From positions 1 through 25,239 of the IMG/VR virus record IMGVR_UViG_3300034093_003957: 25,239 nucleotides of DNA. The stretch is one strand, 5' to 3'. Position numbers and translations under genes: made by a program. Positions 1-8,009 of this stretch are shown here, one piece after another. The stretch is from a virus. The notes beneath the pieces are model-generated. The model saw nothing but the letters and a program-made list of their open reading frames with translations. It made no database searches and was not told where the DNA came from. The stretch's first letter is position 1, and every line of letters begins with the position of its first letter.

Positions 1-1
1 G

Positions 2-316
2 AAGGAATACGAAACACTGTGTGTTAGAGTTATTTCCGAAAAAGATGTTGTGATTGCAAAATTAAATGCAACTATAGTTAAGCAGGAGGATCAATTATCA
101 GAAAAAGATGGGAAGATAAAAGCATTACAAGGTGAAATACTTGGGTGGATGGAAAGAAATAAAGTATTAGAATTACAGCTGGCTAATAGAAATCAGATAA
201 TAGATGAAAAGAATAAACAATTGAGTACATTAAAAACCAAAATGATTATCGGAGGTGGTCTTGGTTCACTTGCATTAATTGGACTTATTTTAACAAGTAT
301 TGGTGTTATTCACTAA
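2..316 (+). CDS. Partial coiled-coil protein with C-terminal membrane segment
   Basis: The reading frame is open to the left edge of the window, so this is the 3' end of a gene that starts upstream; the GTG at 50 is unlikely to be the real start. The visible part is a long charged helix rich in Glu, Lys, Gln and Leu (heptad-like, probably coiled coil). It is followed by one hydrophobic segment of about 20 residues beginning IIGGGLGSLALIGLIL, with only a few residues after it. This suggests a membrane-anchored protein with a long soluble N-terminal rod. It precedes probable virion genes, so a structural or lysis-related role is possible, but I do not recognise the family. Confidence 0.7.
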   Translation, partial: KEYETLCVRVISEKDVVIAKLNATIVKQEDQLSEKDGKIKALQGEILGWMERNKVLELQLANRNQIIDEKNKQLSTLKTKMIIGGGLGSLALIGLILTSIGVIH

Positions 317-338
317 TTTATAAAAATTATAAAATATA

Positions 339-2657
339 ATGGCATTTAGCACATCATCCAAGTACGTTCAGATAACACCATATTTACTTATGGAGTATAT
401 GTATGCTGACCAACCCCAACCTGAAACATATTTTGTAAATAGTGGACCGTCAACTGTGGGTTATGATAAATTGGTAAATGGGTTTAGATCTGGTGATTTC
501 CAAATATTTAATCCTAATAACGATTATAATATAACACATAACACCACTCAGGATAGTGTTGTTAGAATAGCTGAAAATTCATTTGTAACTCTTGATTCAA
601 ATTTAATTATTCCATTTAATGATTATTCAGATGAATTAACTAATACCACGAATCTGCCAATAGTATTTCCTTCCAATCTTTTAGTTGTCTATGATTCTGT
701 TAGATATCACATAAGAGCTGGATATAATCTTGGTAATATGGATGGAATTATAATGTCCATTCAGTATGAGGATGTTGACACAACAGTGGTGGTAGTATCC
801 CAAATTTTAATAAAAAAGGGCGTAAACGATGATTACAATCTTAACCCTAGTCCGGTTACGATTGGTTCAAACATATATGATAAGTACATAGAGATAAAAA
901 TACCCAATCTCAGGGATATGAATAATAAGTATCAGGCTTCTTCTTCATCTTTTAAACCAGAGACATTAGCTGGACTTATAAGTCATAGCGGTTTTGGATT
1001 TATTTATAATTCACCTATTAGAATAACCGCATGGCAGATACAGAGCACATCCGATTATGCAGGGTATGCCAAATATGATTCGTCTGAGATAGCCACACTT
1101 TCTCTTGAGCAAGAAGACCCTTTCGGTAACATTGGTGCAACTATAAGACCATCCGATAGAGGCGAATTCTTTGAATATTATGCAACTGACAATGAGGGAT
1201 TTGTTGAGGATTTTATATTATTTCAGAACTCCTTGGGAAATTCTTATTACATAAGTCATCAGATAGAGATACTTGAACAAATTGGAGCTTCACTCATAAG
1301 AACATCACATTTTGATTCTGTTCAAACCACGGCATACGATTCGCCAAATTATTATAGACCTATTGTTAGAAATGCAGGTATTGCCGTGAGCTTTACACTA
1401 AGATACACGATGACTCTTGTTAATAGTGTGGATCAGAGCAGAACCATAAGAATATCATCATATACATCTCCAAATCCTTCGGAATGGGGCTTGAAAATAA
1501 AACCAATACAGTTGAGTAATTTTCCTCAGGTTCAGAGGATATACAATAGAATATATTCTCAGCCATCCATAAGTATGTCTTCTAATAATCCTGCACCAAA
1601 AGAAATAATAAAGTTTACTAACGTTTTTATTAATCAGAATTATGTTGCTGCTAGCATGGATAATCTTACATTTACTAATAATTCTTTAAGCGTTGATAGC
1701 GGCGCATCACAAACAGTTGCTGTTGGAACCGGTAAATTAACGATATCAATATCTCCATTCGATACTTACGTCAAGTTTAAATTCATTAAAAGCGGACCTT
1801 CTGGTGATCCTGTTGCTATTGATCTTGTCAGCTCTGGTGAATTTAATATATCATTTGTTGATCTTAGTGGAAGTAAAATACAGATACCTTCGTTGAAGGA
1901 TAATTCATTAGCAAGTCCAGGATTAGGTGAGATTGCATTTAAGATTGATGAATCAGCTGCTAGTAGGATTCTACAAATAAGTGATAGAAGATTTTTTATA
2001 ACCAATGGTGTATCGATAAATCAAACAGCTCTTTCGGCTACTGACAAAAGTGCAGTTACTGTAAATCCTGGTGTTGGTAGCAATGTTCTAGAAAAAACCA
2101 TAGAGAGTGTTATTTCAGATAGAAGAGATTCAAGTAAAGCTATAAATGGAGCAAATAATTACATTAATTCTGCCTCGTATAATAATATATTAACACCTGT
2201 TAATAATTCAAATTCTGTTATATATTGGGGATATTGGAAAAAGAATGGCGAAGCGGATTTTGTTACAGGTGCGACTGCATCGACAGGTTTACCTGTTACT
2301 GGAGGTTCTACTGGGCCAACCAGTGAATCTATAAACAATCTAGCAAATTCACCTTTACCATCGATAAAATCAGTGATGCCAGCTACTCCAGGAACAGGTG
2401 GAACCCCTGCTACAGCAACACCTGCAGCTTCTACTAATCAAGTATTAACTGGCTCCGCTTTGATAGCATCACTGAGCGCAGAGATGAGAGGATATAAAGC
2501 TATTAGATGGGCGGATAGGACTATAACTAATTATTTCCTCAAGCCTGGTAAACCAGGTAGAATTAAATATCCGAACATAACACCGGAAGATGTTATTAAG
2601 GCAGGTAAGGGTATATTATCACCATTTACCTTAGCACGTTTAAAAATAAGAAAATAA
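339..2657 (+). CDS. Large putative virion structural protein (772 aa)
   Basis: This is a long open frame with a clear ATG start after an A/T-rich leader (aaaatataATG). The sequence is rich in Asn, Ser, Thr, Ile and Tyr with few cysteines and predicted mostly beta, as in phage baseplate, fibre or neck proteins. Residues about 660-720 form a low-complexity Gly/Thr/Ala/Pro/Ser linker. The last 50 residues are basic (ending LARLKIRK) and look like a separate small module. It is followed after 9 nt by another probable structural gene. I do not recognise a specific T4 counterpart, so the virion role is inferred from size, composition and position only. Confidence 0.6.
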   Translation: MAFSTSSKYVQITPYLLMEYMYADQPQPETYFVNSGPSTVGYDKLVNGFRSGDFQIFNPNNDYNITHNTTQDSVVRIAENSFVTLDSNLIIPFNDYSDELTNTTNLPIVFPSNLLVVYDSVRYHIRAGYNLGNMDGIIMSIQYEDVDTTVVVVSQILIKKGVNDDYNLNPSPVTIGSNIYDKYIEIKIPNLRDMNNKYQASSSSFKPETLAGLISHSGFGFIYNSPIRITAWQIQSTSDYAGYAKYDSSEIATLSLEQEDPFGNIGATIRPSDRGEFFEYYATDNEGFVEDFILFQNSLGNSYYISHQIEILEQIGASLIRTSHFDSVQTTAYDSPNYYRPIVRNAGIAVSFTLRYTMTLVNSVDQSRTIRISSYTSPNPSEWGLKIKPIQLSNFPQVQRIYNRIYSQPSISMSSNNPAPKEIIKFTNVFINQNYVAASMDNLTFTNNSLSVDSGASQTVAVGTGKLTISISPFDTYVKFKFIKSGPSGDPVAIDLVSSGEFNISFVDLSGSKIQIPSLKDNSLASPGLGEIAFKIDESAASRILQISDRRFFITNGVSINQTALSATDKSAVTVNPGVGSNVLEKTIESVISDRRDSSKAINGANNYINSASYNNILTPVNNSNSVIYWGYWKKNGEADFVTGATASTGLPVTGGSTGPTSESINNLANSPLPSIKSVMPATPGTGGTPATATPAASTNQVLTGSALIASLSAEMRGYKAIRWADRTITNYFLKPGKPGRIKYPNITPEDVIKAGKGILSPFTLARLKIRK

Positions 2658-2666
2658 TTATAACAG

Positions 2667-3215
2667 ATGTTATTAAACCCAAAAGGTAATAGTTTTTACT
2701 TTGTTTTTCCTAGAGGATTTTTTCCTAAAAGTGTGGTTGATAAATATCTACCGTACATTAAAAGACAACCTATACCATTCGATAATATAGATGACTATAT
2801 GAATAGTACTATACAGACAATAGGATTTCCGAATATGACTATAGATTCGGTTGAGCAGGTTAGAAACTTGGGTAAAAAAATATCATATAAAAGTTCAACT
2901 AATATTCAGGATTTATTTTCTCATGATTTTAGTATTGGATTTAAAAATGTTGATGGTTTTATAAACTATTTTATTATGTTGGATACGATATTAAATTTTC
3001 TTAACTTTGAAAATCCTCAATTAAGATTACCTAATTTACCACTAAGAATAATGGACAACGAAGGAAATATAGTGACCTCCGTAACATTTAAGGAAGTGAT
3101 ATTAACATCATATTCGGAGCTGCAATTAAGTTATACTTCGAATTCAAATCAATTTACACCATTTAGTCTGGGTTTCAAATGTAACTATCTTGATATAGTT
3201 CTAGAAGCAAAATAG
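2667..3215 (+). CDS. Putative virion protein, possibly tail-tube-like fold (182 aa)
   Basis: The start ATG lies 9 nt after the stop of the large structural gene, so the two probably share a transcript. The last 50 residues contain an alternating hydrophobic stretch (VTFKEVILTSYSELQLSYTS) ending in FKCNYLDIVLE. That pattern resembles the C-terminal beta strands of tail-tube and baseplate-hub barrel proteins, which finish on a Y-D/Y-L-x-I strand. This is a pattern impression, not a family match. The stop codon overlaps the putative promoter box that precedes the next gene. Confidence 0.55.
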   Translation: MLLNPKGNSFYFVFPRGFFPKSVVDKYLPYIKRQPIPFDNIDDYMNSTIQTIGFPNMTIDSVEQVRNLGKKISYKSSTNIQDLFSHDFSIGFKNVDGFINYFIMLDTILNFLNFENPQLRLPNLPLRIMDNEGNIVTSVTFKEVILTSYSELQLSYTSNSNQFTPFSLGFKCNYLDIVLEAK

Positions 3216-3222
3216 ATATATA
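3215..3222 (+). promoter_or_regulatory. GATATATA box, putative phage late promoter
   Basis: An exact GATATATA starts on the last base of the preceding stop codon. Nineteen nucleotides separate it from the ATG at 3242, the same gap seen for the boxes at 9565 and 23274. It resembles the T4-type late promoter (TATAAATA-like, no -35 element). Its function is inferred from this repeated placement. Confidence 0.55.
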
Positions 3223-3241
3223 CTTAAACAAACAAACTAAA

Positions 3242-3478
3242 ATGAAAACATTCTCAAATTTAAAAGAGCTAAATGAAGCGAAATATGGCCAACCATTGTA
3301 TGGTGAGAAAGATCACATGAAGAATCTACTTATTGCTGCTTGTGGTAACGATAGAAGAGTTCTTGATGATATTATAGATTGCCTTACCGAAGACCAAGTT
3401 AAGTCTTGTTTTTCAAAGTTATCTAAGGTATACGGAACAACCAATTCAGTCGGACAAAAACAGGATATTAACCAGTAA
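3242..3478 (+). CDS. Small protein with capsid-targeting-like N-terminus (78 aa)
   Basis: The first residues, MKTFSNLKELNEAK, look like the T4 capsid-targeting sequence MKTYQEFIAEA. They contain a perfect match (L-N-E then A) to the T4 prohead protease site (L/I)-x-E|(A/G). The rest is a small helical domain (residues about 20-65, LLIAACGNDRRVLDDIIDCL) followed by a polar tail. It lies alone behind a GATATATA box and 11 nt before the resolvase gene. The sequence suggests a late protein that may be packaged in the head and trimmed. No enzymatic motif is visible. Confidence 0.65.
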   Translation: MKTFSNLKELNEAKYGQPLYGEKDHMKNLLIAACGNDRRVLDDIIDCLTEDQVKSCFSKLSKVYGTTNSVGQKQDINQ

Positions 3479-3489
3479 CACATTATCAT

Positions 3490-4206
3490 ATGAATTTAGT
3501 GGGAATCGATTTCTCCCTTAATTGCCCGGCTTTTTGTTGTTTCAAGGACAATAAATATACGTGGGGATCAATTTCAAGATCTGACCGAACGTTTGAATCT
3601 TTATTAAAAAATAAAAAAAAACCATATTTTATACTTGATTCCAATGATAGCTTTGTTATAAAGATATTAGAAAAACAAGAATTTACTACTGAGTATTCTG
3701 CTAGGGAAAGAGAAAAAATGGGTTACTATTTAGAGATCGTTGAAGTTCTTTGGAGTTCTGTCCTTGAGATTATGGGGAATGAAACATTCCATGTAGCAAT
3801 GGAGGGTTTAAGTTTTTCATCCAACGGTAACTCCCTTGTAGACATATCAATGGCAACTGCTCTATTAAGAGAAAGAATAATAAGTCGGGTTGGTAGTGAA
3901 AATTTTTACGTGTTTTCACCAACAACGATTAAAAAATTCGCAGTTAAAGGTAATGCGAAGAAAGATGAGCTTTATCACTCCTTGTGTAGCTTTAGGGAGG
4001 ATGAAACAAACTTGGATGTATTCTCTAAGATGTTAGAGGAGAATAAAACAGAATGGATAACTGGGTCTAAGGCAATAAACAAGCCAATAGATGATGTTGT
4101 CGATTCAACTTGGGTTAATTTGTATTTAAAGGAGGAATTAAAGGGAAACAATGAGATTATTAAAGGTAAATCAAAGAGTAAAAAATCTACAAAGAAATTG
4201 GTATAA
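3490..4206 (+). CDS. RuvC-like Holliday-junction resolvase
   Basis: The RNase H-fold layout of RuvC nucleases is visible. The first strand carries the catalytic Asp (VGIDFSLNCPAF, D7). A second strand ends in Glu (VAMEGLSFSSNG, E105) and is followed by an amphipathic helix (DISMATALLRERI). After PTTIKKFAVKGNAKKDE comes the C-terminal acidic motif PIDDVVDSTWVNLYL (D201, D202, D205). Such enzymes cleave branched DNA during recombination-dependent replication and before packaging; T4 itself uses gp49 (endonuclease VII), an unrelated fold. The C-terminus is a basic Lys/Ser tail. Length 238 aa is longer than bacterial RuvC (about 170 aa), with an insertion at residues 35-75. The gene is followed by a terminator. 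Confidence 0.75.
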   Translation: MNLVGIDFSLNCPAFCCFKDNKYTWGSISRSDRTFESLLKNKKKPYFILDSNDSFVIKILEKQEFTTEYSAREREKMGYYLEIVEVLWSSVLEIMGNETFHVAMEGLSFSSNGNSLVDISMATALLRERIISRVGSENFYVFSPTTIKKFAVKGNAKKDELYHSLCSFREDETNLDVFSKMLEENKTEWITGSKAINKPIDDVVDSTWVNLYLKEELKGNNEIIKGKSKSKKSTKKLV

Positions 4207-4224
4207 TTTTCTTTCGACCGCAAC

Positions 4225-4237
4225 TTGGTCTGACCAA
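4225..4237. repeat. Palindrome TTGGTC-T-GACCAA upstream of gene 32
   Basis: A perfect 6-bp inverted repeat with a single-base spacer lies in the 233-nt gap before the gp32 gene, between the resolvase stop and the terminator hairpin. It could be an operator or protein-binding site, or a small hairpin. Nothing in the sequence decides between these. Confidence 0.35.
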
Positions 4238-4277
4238 TTCATAGAACACACAATCAATATTTTATCATATACGATTT

Positions 4278-4308
4278 AACACTAGGTAATAATTATCTGG
4301 TGTTTTTT
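4278..4308 (+). terminator. Rho-independent terminator before gene 32
   Basis: AACACTAGGTAA and TTATCTGGTGTT can pair into a 12-bp stem (two G-T pairs) around a 3-nt loop, directly followed by a T run. It closes the resolvase transcript. It also lies in the leader of gp32, so gene 32 transcription probably starts downstream of it or is attenuated here. Confidence 0.8.
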
Positions 4309-4395
4309 CGGTGTTTGGTATTCAAAATAAAAATAAAAAATGTAATATTATAAGATTAGAGGAAACAAAAGTAAAAACGGAAGTAAAATTTAAAG

Positions 4396-4431
4396 AATTA
4401 AAAAACAAATTAAAAAACAAATTAAAAAAAT
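4396..4431 (+). promoter_or_regulatory. Tandem A/T-rich 12-mers in the gene 32 leader, possible gp32 autoregulatory site
   Basis: Three tandem copies of a 12-mer (AATTAAAAAACA twice, then AATTAAAAAAAT) end 8 nt before the gp32 ATG. T4 gene 32 mRNA has AATTAAA-type repeats at the same place. There, surplus gp32 binds the unstructured leader cooperatively and shuts off its own translation. The resemblance in position and composition suggests the same control here. A plain translation-enhancing A-rich leader, common in Bacteroidota, is the alternative. Confidence 0.45.
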
Positions 4432-4439
4432 TAAGAAAG

Positions 4440-5408
4440 ATGAGTAATTTAGACATTTTCAATTTGGATGCAGAGGCATTCGTAACAAAAGTCCCAACAA
4501 CAGGAGGTGACAAAGATGATTTTTATAAACCATATCCAGAAGATGGTAAAGATGGTGTTTATAAATCATTAATTAGATTTATACCTAATTCAGAGAATCC
4601 TGCAAAATCAAAAATCCATAAGTATTATGTTTACTTGAAGGATCCAGTAAGTGGTGATGGATTTTCTGCTGACTGTCCTTCGACAGTTGGAAAAAAATCA
4701 ATATTAAAAGATTTATTCTGGAAGCTCAAGAATTCTCATTCTGCTGCTGATCAGGAATTATCTAAAAACTTCGCAAGGAAAGAGGATTTCTATTCACTTG
4801 TTCAGATTGTGCAAGATAAGAATAGACCAGAATTGGAAGGTAAGATTATGATCTTCAAGTTTGGTAAAAAACTTAATGATATGATCGAGGCCCAATTACA
4901 GCCAGAATATGGTGCACCATGTAATCCTTTTGATCTTTTTGAAGGGAGAGAATTTTCAGTAAGTGTAAGAAAAGTTGGTGAGTGGAATAATTATGATCTA
5001 TGCTCTTTTGTGGGTGAGAAAACATCGATTAAGATCGAAGGAAACTCAATGCAGAAAAATCAGAAAGATATGGACGTTATTCTTACGTATTTAAACGGAG
5101 GTCCTAAAAATCTAACAAACTTTGATTATAAAGATTGGGACGATGATCTAAGTGAAAAAATTATGAGCGTGATTAGAAATAGTGTACCTGAACAAAGAGT
5201 GCTTAATGAAATTTTAGGAGGATCTGCTTCGTCTTCATCCAGACCTGCAGCACCTGCTTCAGCCCCACAGAATAATTCTACTAATGATCTTTATGATGAG
5301 GTTAGTAAAACTAAAGTAAGCGGGTATGAAAACACACCTACTAGAGAAGCTGCACCAAGCACACCAAGTGCAACTAATTCATTAGAGGATCTTTATAACG
5401 ACCTATAA
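4440..5408 (+). CDS. 32: Single-stranded DNA-binding protein, T4 gp32 type
   Basis: I start the gene at the ATG at 4440 (322 aa) although the frame stays open to 4311. The upstream part encodes only Lys/Asn-rich low complexity from the leader repeats, and MSNLDIFNLDAEAF is the expected gp32-like beginning. The OB-fold core includes YKSLIRFIPN, GKIMIFKFGKKLNDMI (compare T4 GKVFKYRFGKKIWDKI) and GREFSVSVRKVGEWNNYD. The T4 zinc site is missing: one Cys (C79) remains where T4 has several ligands. A Ser/Ala/Pro/Asn linker (260-315) leads to an acidic C-terminal tail ending EDLYNDL, with a related DLYDE at 283-287. This tail is the usual interaction point for polymerase, primase and UvsY. It has its own terminators on both sides. 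Confidence 0.9.
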   Translation: MSNLDIFNLDAEAFVTKVPTTGGDKDDFYKPYPEDGKDGVYKSLIRFIPNSENPAKSKIHKYYVYLKDPVSGDGFSADCPSTVGKKSILKDLFWKLKNSHSAADQELSKNFARKEDFYSLVQIVQDKNRPELEGKIMIFKFGKKLNDMIEAQLQPEYGAPCNPFDLFEGREFSVSVRKVGEWNNYDLCSFVGEKTSIKIEGNSMQKNQKDMDVILTYLNGGPKNLTNFDYKDWDDDLSEKIMSVIRNSVPEQRVLNEILGGSASSSSRPAAPASAPQNNSTNDLYDEVSKTKVSGYENTPTREAAPSTPSATNSLEDLYNDL

Positions 5409-5419
5409 TAAATAAAAAT

Positions 5420-5455
5420 AAAGGGACATCTCCTTGGAAGAGCTGTCCCTTTTTA
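5420..5455 (+). terminator. Rho-independent terminator after gene 32
   Basis: AAAGGGACA and TGTCCCTTT pair in a 9-bp stem, with an inner CTC/GAG pairing around CTTGGAA, followed by a T-rich tract. It ends the gp32 transcript 12 nt after the stop and 11 nt before the primase start. Confidence 0.85.
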
Positions 5456-5465
5456 TTTTATAAAG

Positions 5466-6530
5466 ATGCAGCTAGAAAAAATTGAACAAACTGTAAGGGA
5501 GATACTCGTAAAGGAATTTTCAAGAGAACCTAATAAACAAATAGTTTATAAAGCGGGAAATCGTTTGAATTTCTCGTGCCCTTATTGTGGTGATTCAAAT
5601 GATGGTAGAAAGAAAAGAGGTAATTTCTACATGGACACTCTAGCATATAAGTGTTATAATGGCGGATGTGGTATCTATAAAGATTCAATATCTTTCTTTA
5701 GAGATTTTTCCATGTACGGAAAGTTTAATGGTGAGGAGAGGGAGGAGCTAAGATCGATAATAGACACAAATAAAACAAAAAGAAGATCAGCCATAGGTAA
5801 GATAGACATAAGTTATTTTTTTGATAATGACATAAATGATCTATTAATACCAAGAGCAGATTTCATGAAGAAGCTTAGACTACAGGAAGTATTTGGTTCG
5901 TCTATACATAGATATGTTACAAGAAGACACCAGAAACCTGATATGAAGTTTGCATGGGATCCAAGAAAGGAGAGGCTTTTCCTTTTTAACCTGACCCCTG
6001 ATGAAAAAATAATTGGCCTGCAGGTTAGAAATATGAACTCTATAAAAGGCAGTTCAAAATATCTAACCTATAAGCTCAGTGGAATATATGAAAAACTTCT
6101 CAGAGTTGTTGATAGTGAATTTCTGGAGAGAGCTAGGGATGTGGATCCAATATCAAATGTTTTTGGTATCGGTAATCTTGATTTTTCAAATGATATAACA
6201 GTTTTCGAGGGACCCATGGATTCGTTCTTCTGGCCAAATTCGGTGGGACTTTGTTCTTTAGAAAATAGATTCCCATTTGATGTTGATAATAAAAGATATT
6301 TTTACGATTGGGATAAAGCAGGAATAGGGAAAAGCATGGACCTACTAAGTAAAGGCGAAACAGTTTTTAATTGGGGTAGGTTTCTGGAGGAAAATTCTAT
6401 AACAAGGAATAGAAAATGGGATTTAAACGATCTTGTTATACATCTAAGGGCGGTTGGAAAAAAAGTTAAAAGATTAGATAATTACTTTACGAATGACATA
6501 CTTGACCTCCGATATTTTATTAATGACTAA
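5466..6530 (+). CDS. 61: DNA primase, T4 gp61 / DnaG type
   Basis: This enzyme makes RNA primers for lagging-strand synthesis. An N-terminal zinc-ribbon is visible: CPYCGD (C38, C41) and CYNGGCG (C63, C68). The TOPRIM catalytic domain shows FEGPMDSFF (E248, D252) and YDWDKAGIG (D281, D283), followed by RKWDLNDLVI (residues 316-325), all usual for DnaG-family primases. Length, 354 aa, is close to T4 gp61 (342 aa). It begins just after the gene 32 terminator, and its stop is one nucleotide before the next start. The partner helicase (gp41) is not in the window. No Shine-Dalgarno is evident. Confidence 0.9.
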   Translation: MQLEKIEQTVREILVKEFSREPNKQIVYKAGNRLNFSCPYCGDSNDGRKKRGNFYMDTLAYKCYNGGCGIYKDSISFFRDFSMYGKFNGEEREELRSIIDTNKTKRRSAIGKIDISYFFDNDINDLLIPRADFMKKLRLQEVFGSSIHRYVTRRHQKPDMKFAWDPRKERLFLFNLTPDEKIIGLQVRNMNSIKGSSKYLTYKLSGIYEKLLRVVDSEFLERARDVDPISNVFGIGNLDFSNDITVFEGPMDSFFWPNSVGLCSLENRFPFDVDNKRYFYDWDKAGIGKSMDLLSKGETVFNWGRFLEENSITRNRKWDLNDLVIHLRAVGKKVKRLDNYFTNDILDLRYFIND

Positions 6531-6531
6531 A

Positions 6532-6768
6532 ATGGATCAACAAAATCTAATTGAGGATTGGGAGAATGAGTTAGGTAGAAATCAACAATCAAGAATAAAA
6601 TTTCCCATTGTTGTTTCTAATGACGATTCTCTAGACGTCAATTTGGATTTTATTGAACCAAAAATAAGAGAACCTGAACAGGACAAGATCGTGGAAAAGA
6701 TTAATGAAATCAAAGTTTTGGATATTCCAAAAAAAAGAGGAACAAAAAACAAACCAAAATTATTTTAA
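6532..6768 (+). CDS. Small acidic protein between primase and uvsY (78 aa)
   Basis: I chose the ATG at 6532, which directly follows the primase stop (TAAaATG). In-frame ATGs at 6493 and 6523 would overlap the primase. The protein is highly charged: an acidic N-terminal helix (NLIEDWENELGRN), a short strand (IKFPIVVSNDDSLDVNLDF) and a basic C-terminus (PKKRGTKNKPKLF). No domain is recognised. Its stop is one nucleotide from the start of the UvsY candidate, so it is part of the same translationally tight run and may be a replication or recombination accessory factor. Confidence 0.6.
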   Translation: MDQQNLIEDWENELGRNQQSRIKFPIVVSNDDSLDVNLDFIEPKIREPEQDKIVEKINEIKVLDIPKKRGTKNKPKLF

Positions 6769-6769
6769 T

Positions 6770-7213
6770 ATGTCTGAACAAAAAACAGATTTTGGAAAGG
6801 TTTTCGAAAACGAGAGAGAAGAATGGAAAGAGAAGATACAGGTTCTTTCCCTTAATATGAAGGACATAAAAACCCTAGCAAAAGCTCAGGTCGATATGTT
6901 TAGCTATAGACAAGTACTTTTAGAGTATAGTTATAAATTAGCAGGTATAGTTTCTAAGCTTAATTCAAAATATAAATCTGACAAGGCAAGAAAGATGCGA
7001 GAATATTCCGAACAGATGAACGTCAGATACGGTGCAACGGAAAAAATGCTACTAATAGAAGGTGATCTTGTGGAAATATCTGAGAAGATGGAGCTTGTTG
7101 AGAATCATCGAAAATTCATAGACCAAACAATACAAACTGTAGATCATATGCTTTACGGGGTTCGTCAGAGGATATCTCTCGAGGATTATTTAAGAGGATC
7201 CACAGTAAAATAA
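6770..7213 (+). CDS. uvsY: Candidate UvsY recombination mediator (147 aa)
   Basis: I start at the ATG at 6770, just after the previous stop; an upstream extension to 6704 would overlap that gene in another frame. The protein is small, nearly all helical and charged, like T4 UvsY (137 aa). The order of features agrees: a YSYKLA segment (T4 YSKWLN), a Lys/Arg-rich helix, then Y-x-x-x-E-K (YGATEKMLLIEGDLVEIS; T4 YEKSEMKTVL), and a final helix with a basic end (MLYGVRQRISLEDYLRG). UvsY loads UvsX recombinase on gp32-coated DNA. The position next to uvsW, as in T4, supports the call, but sequence similarity is weak by eye. Confidence 0.5.
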   Translation: MSEQKTDFGKVFENEREEWKEKIQVLSLNMKDIKTLAKAQVDMFSYRQVLLEYSYKLAGIVSKLNSKYKSDKARKMREYSEQMNVRYGATEKMLLIEGDLVEISEKMELVENHRKFIDQTIQTVDHMLYGVRQRISLEDYLRGSTVK

Positions 7214-7227
7214 ATTATTTTTGTGAT

Positions 7228-7998
7228 ATGAATGTTTATAAAATAACAAATCTACTTAATGGGCTGATTTATATTGGACAGGAAAAAAATTATAATCCAA
7301 ATTACTACGGCAGCGGAATTTTAATTAAAGAAGCAATAAGTGAATTTGGTATTGAAAATTTTAAAAAGGATATTATAGAATATTATAATGGTTCTGATTA
7401 TAGAGAATTAAATAGAATTGAGATATTCTGGATCAAAGAACTTGATTCAAGAAATCCAAAAATTGGTTATAATCTTTCCGGCGGTGGTTCTCTTTTTATG
7501 ACAAGTCCAGAAATATCTAAAAAAATATCAGATACTTTGAAAGGAAAGTATGTTGGCGAGAACGCATTTAGACATGGAACAAAACTTACTGAGTATCATA
7601 AAAAAAGAATATCTGAAGCTAATAAGGGAAAGAATAAAAATATTACCGATGAGACGAGAAAGAAAATGTCGGAATCTAGAATTGGAATAAAGTTTACCGA
7701 TGAAACAAAAAAGAGGATGTCGGAATCTAAAATTGGTATTAATTTAAGGGATGAACATAGGAAAAAAATATCGGATGGGCTTAGAGGGCATTCAGTCTCA
7801 GTCGAAAGCAAAGATAAATTAAAAATAAGTAATATAAATAGAAAACAAAAGCATTCAAAAAGTGTTGATGCTATTAGGATAGATGGGACGGAGCAGTTAT
7901 ATTTCAATAATATTTCTCAGTGTGCTAGATATTTTAATGTTGATCGTGGTAAAGTAAGAAATAATACTATATCTGAATGGAATATGACAATAAATTAA
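7228..7998 (+). CDS. Free-standing GIY-YIG homing endonuclease with NUMOD3 repeats
   Basis: The N-terminal GIY-YIG domain shows VYKITN (3-8), LIYIGQ (13-18), a YYGSG loop, the catalytic Glu in ELNRIEIFWI (E65) and the usual end GYNLSGGG (80-87). Residues 93-195 carry about five DNA-binding NUMOD3-like repeats of the form (T)-D-E-x-(K/R)-K-(K/R)-(I/M)-S-(E/D)-x-(K/R)-x-G. The C-terminus (212-256) resembles a NUMOD1/IENR helix-turn-helix (ISQCARYFNVDRGKVRNN). It lies between the UvsY candidate and uvsW, both of which have their own ends, so it is not intron-borne. Free-standing genes of this type (T4 seg) spread by cutting genomes that lack them. Base composition is even more A-rich than its neighbours. 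Confidence 0.88.
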   Translation: MNVYKITNLLNGLIYIGQEKNYNPNYYGSGILIKEAISEFGIENFKKDIIEYYNGSDYRELNRIEIFWIKELDSRNPKIGYNLSGGGSLFMTSPEISKKISDTLKGKYVGENAFRHGTKLTEYHKKRISEANKGKNKNITDETRKKMSESRIGIKFTDETKKRMSESKIGINLRDEHRKKISDGLRGHSVSVESKDKLKISNINRKQKHSKSVDAIRIDGTEQLYFNNISQCARYFNVDRGKVRNNTISEWNMTIN

Positions 7999-8009
7999 AA
8001 TAAAAAAAT

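Noticed and set aside
4311-4439. 43-codon upstream extension of the gp32 reading frame
   Set aside because: It encodes only Lys/Asn-rich low complexity from leader repeats and would begin at a GTG inside the gap just after the terminator; the ATG at 4440 gives the expected gp32 N-terminus.
7216-7223. TATTTTTG, a match to the Bacteroidota -7 promoter element (TA-N2-TTTG), just before the GIY-YIG gene
   Set aside because: No TTG -33 element at the right distance, and such short A/T motifs are frequent in this sequence.
7214-8009. Possible group I intron around the GIY-YIG gene
   Set aside because: The flanking genes end and begin on their own, with no exon to join and no recognisable intron core.
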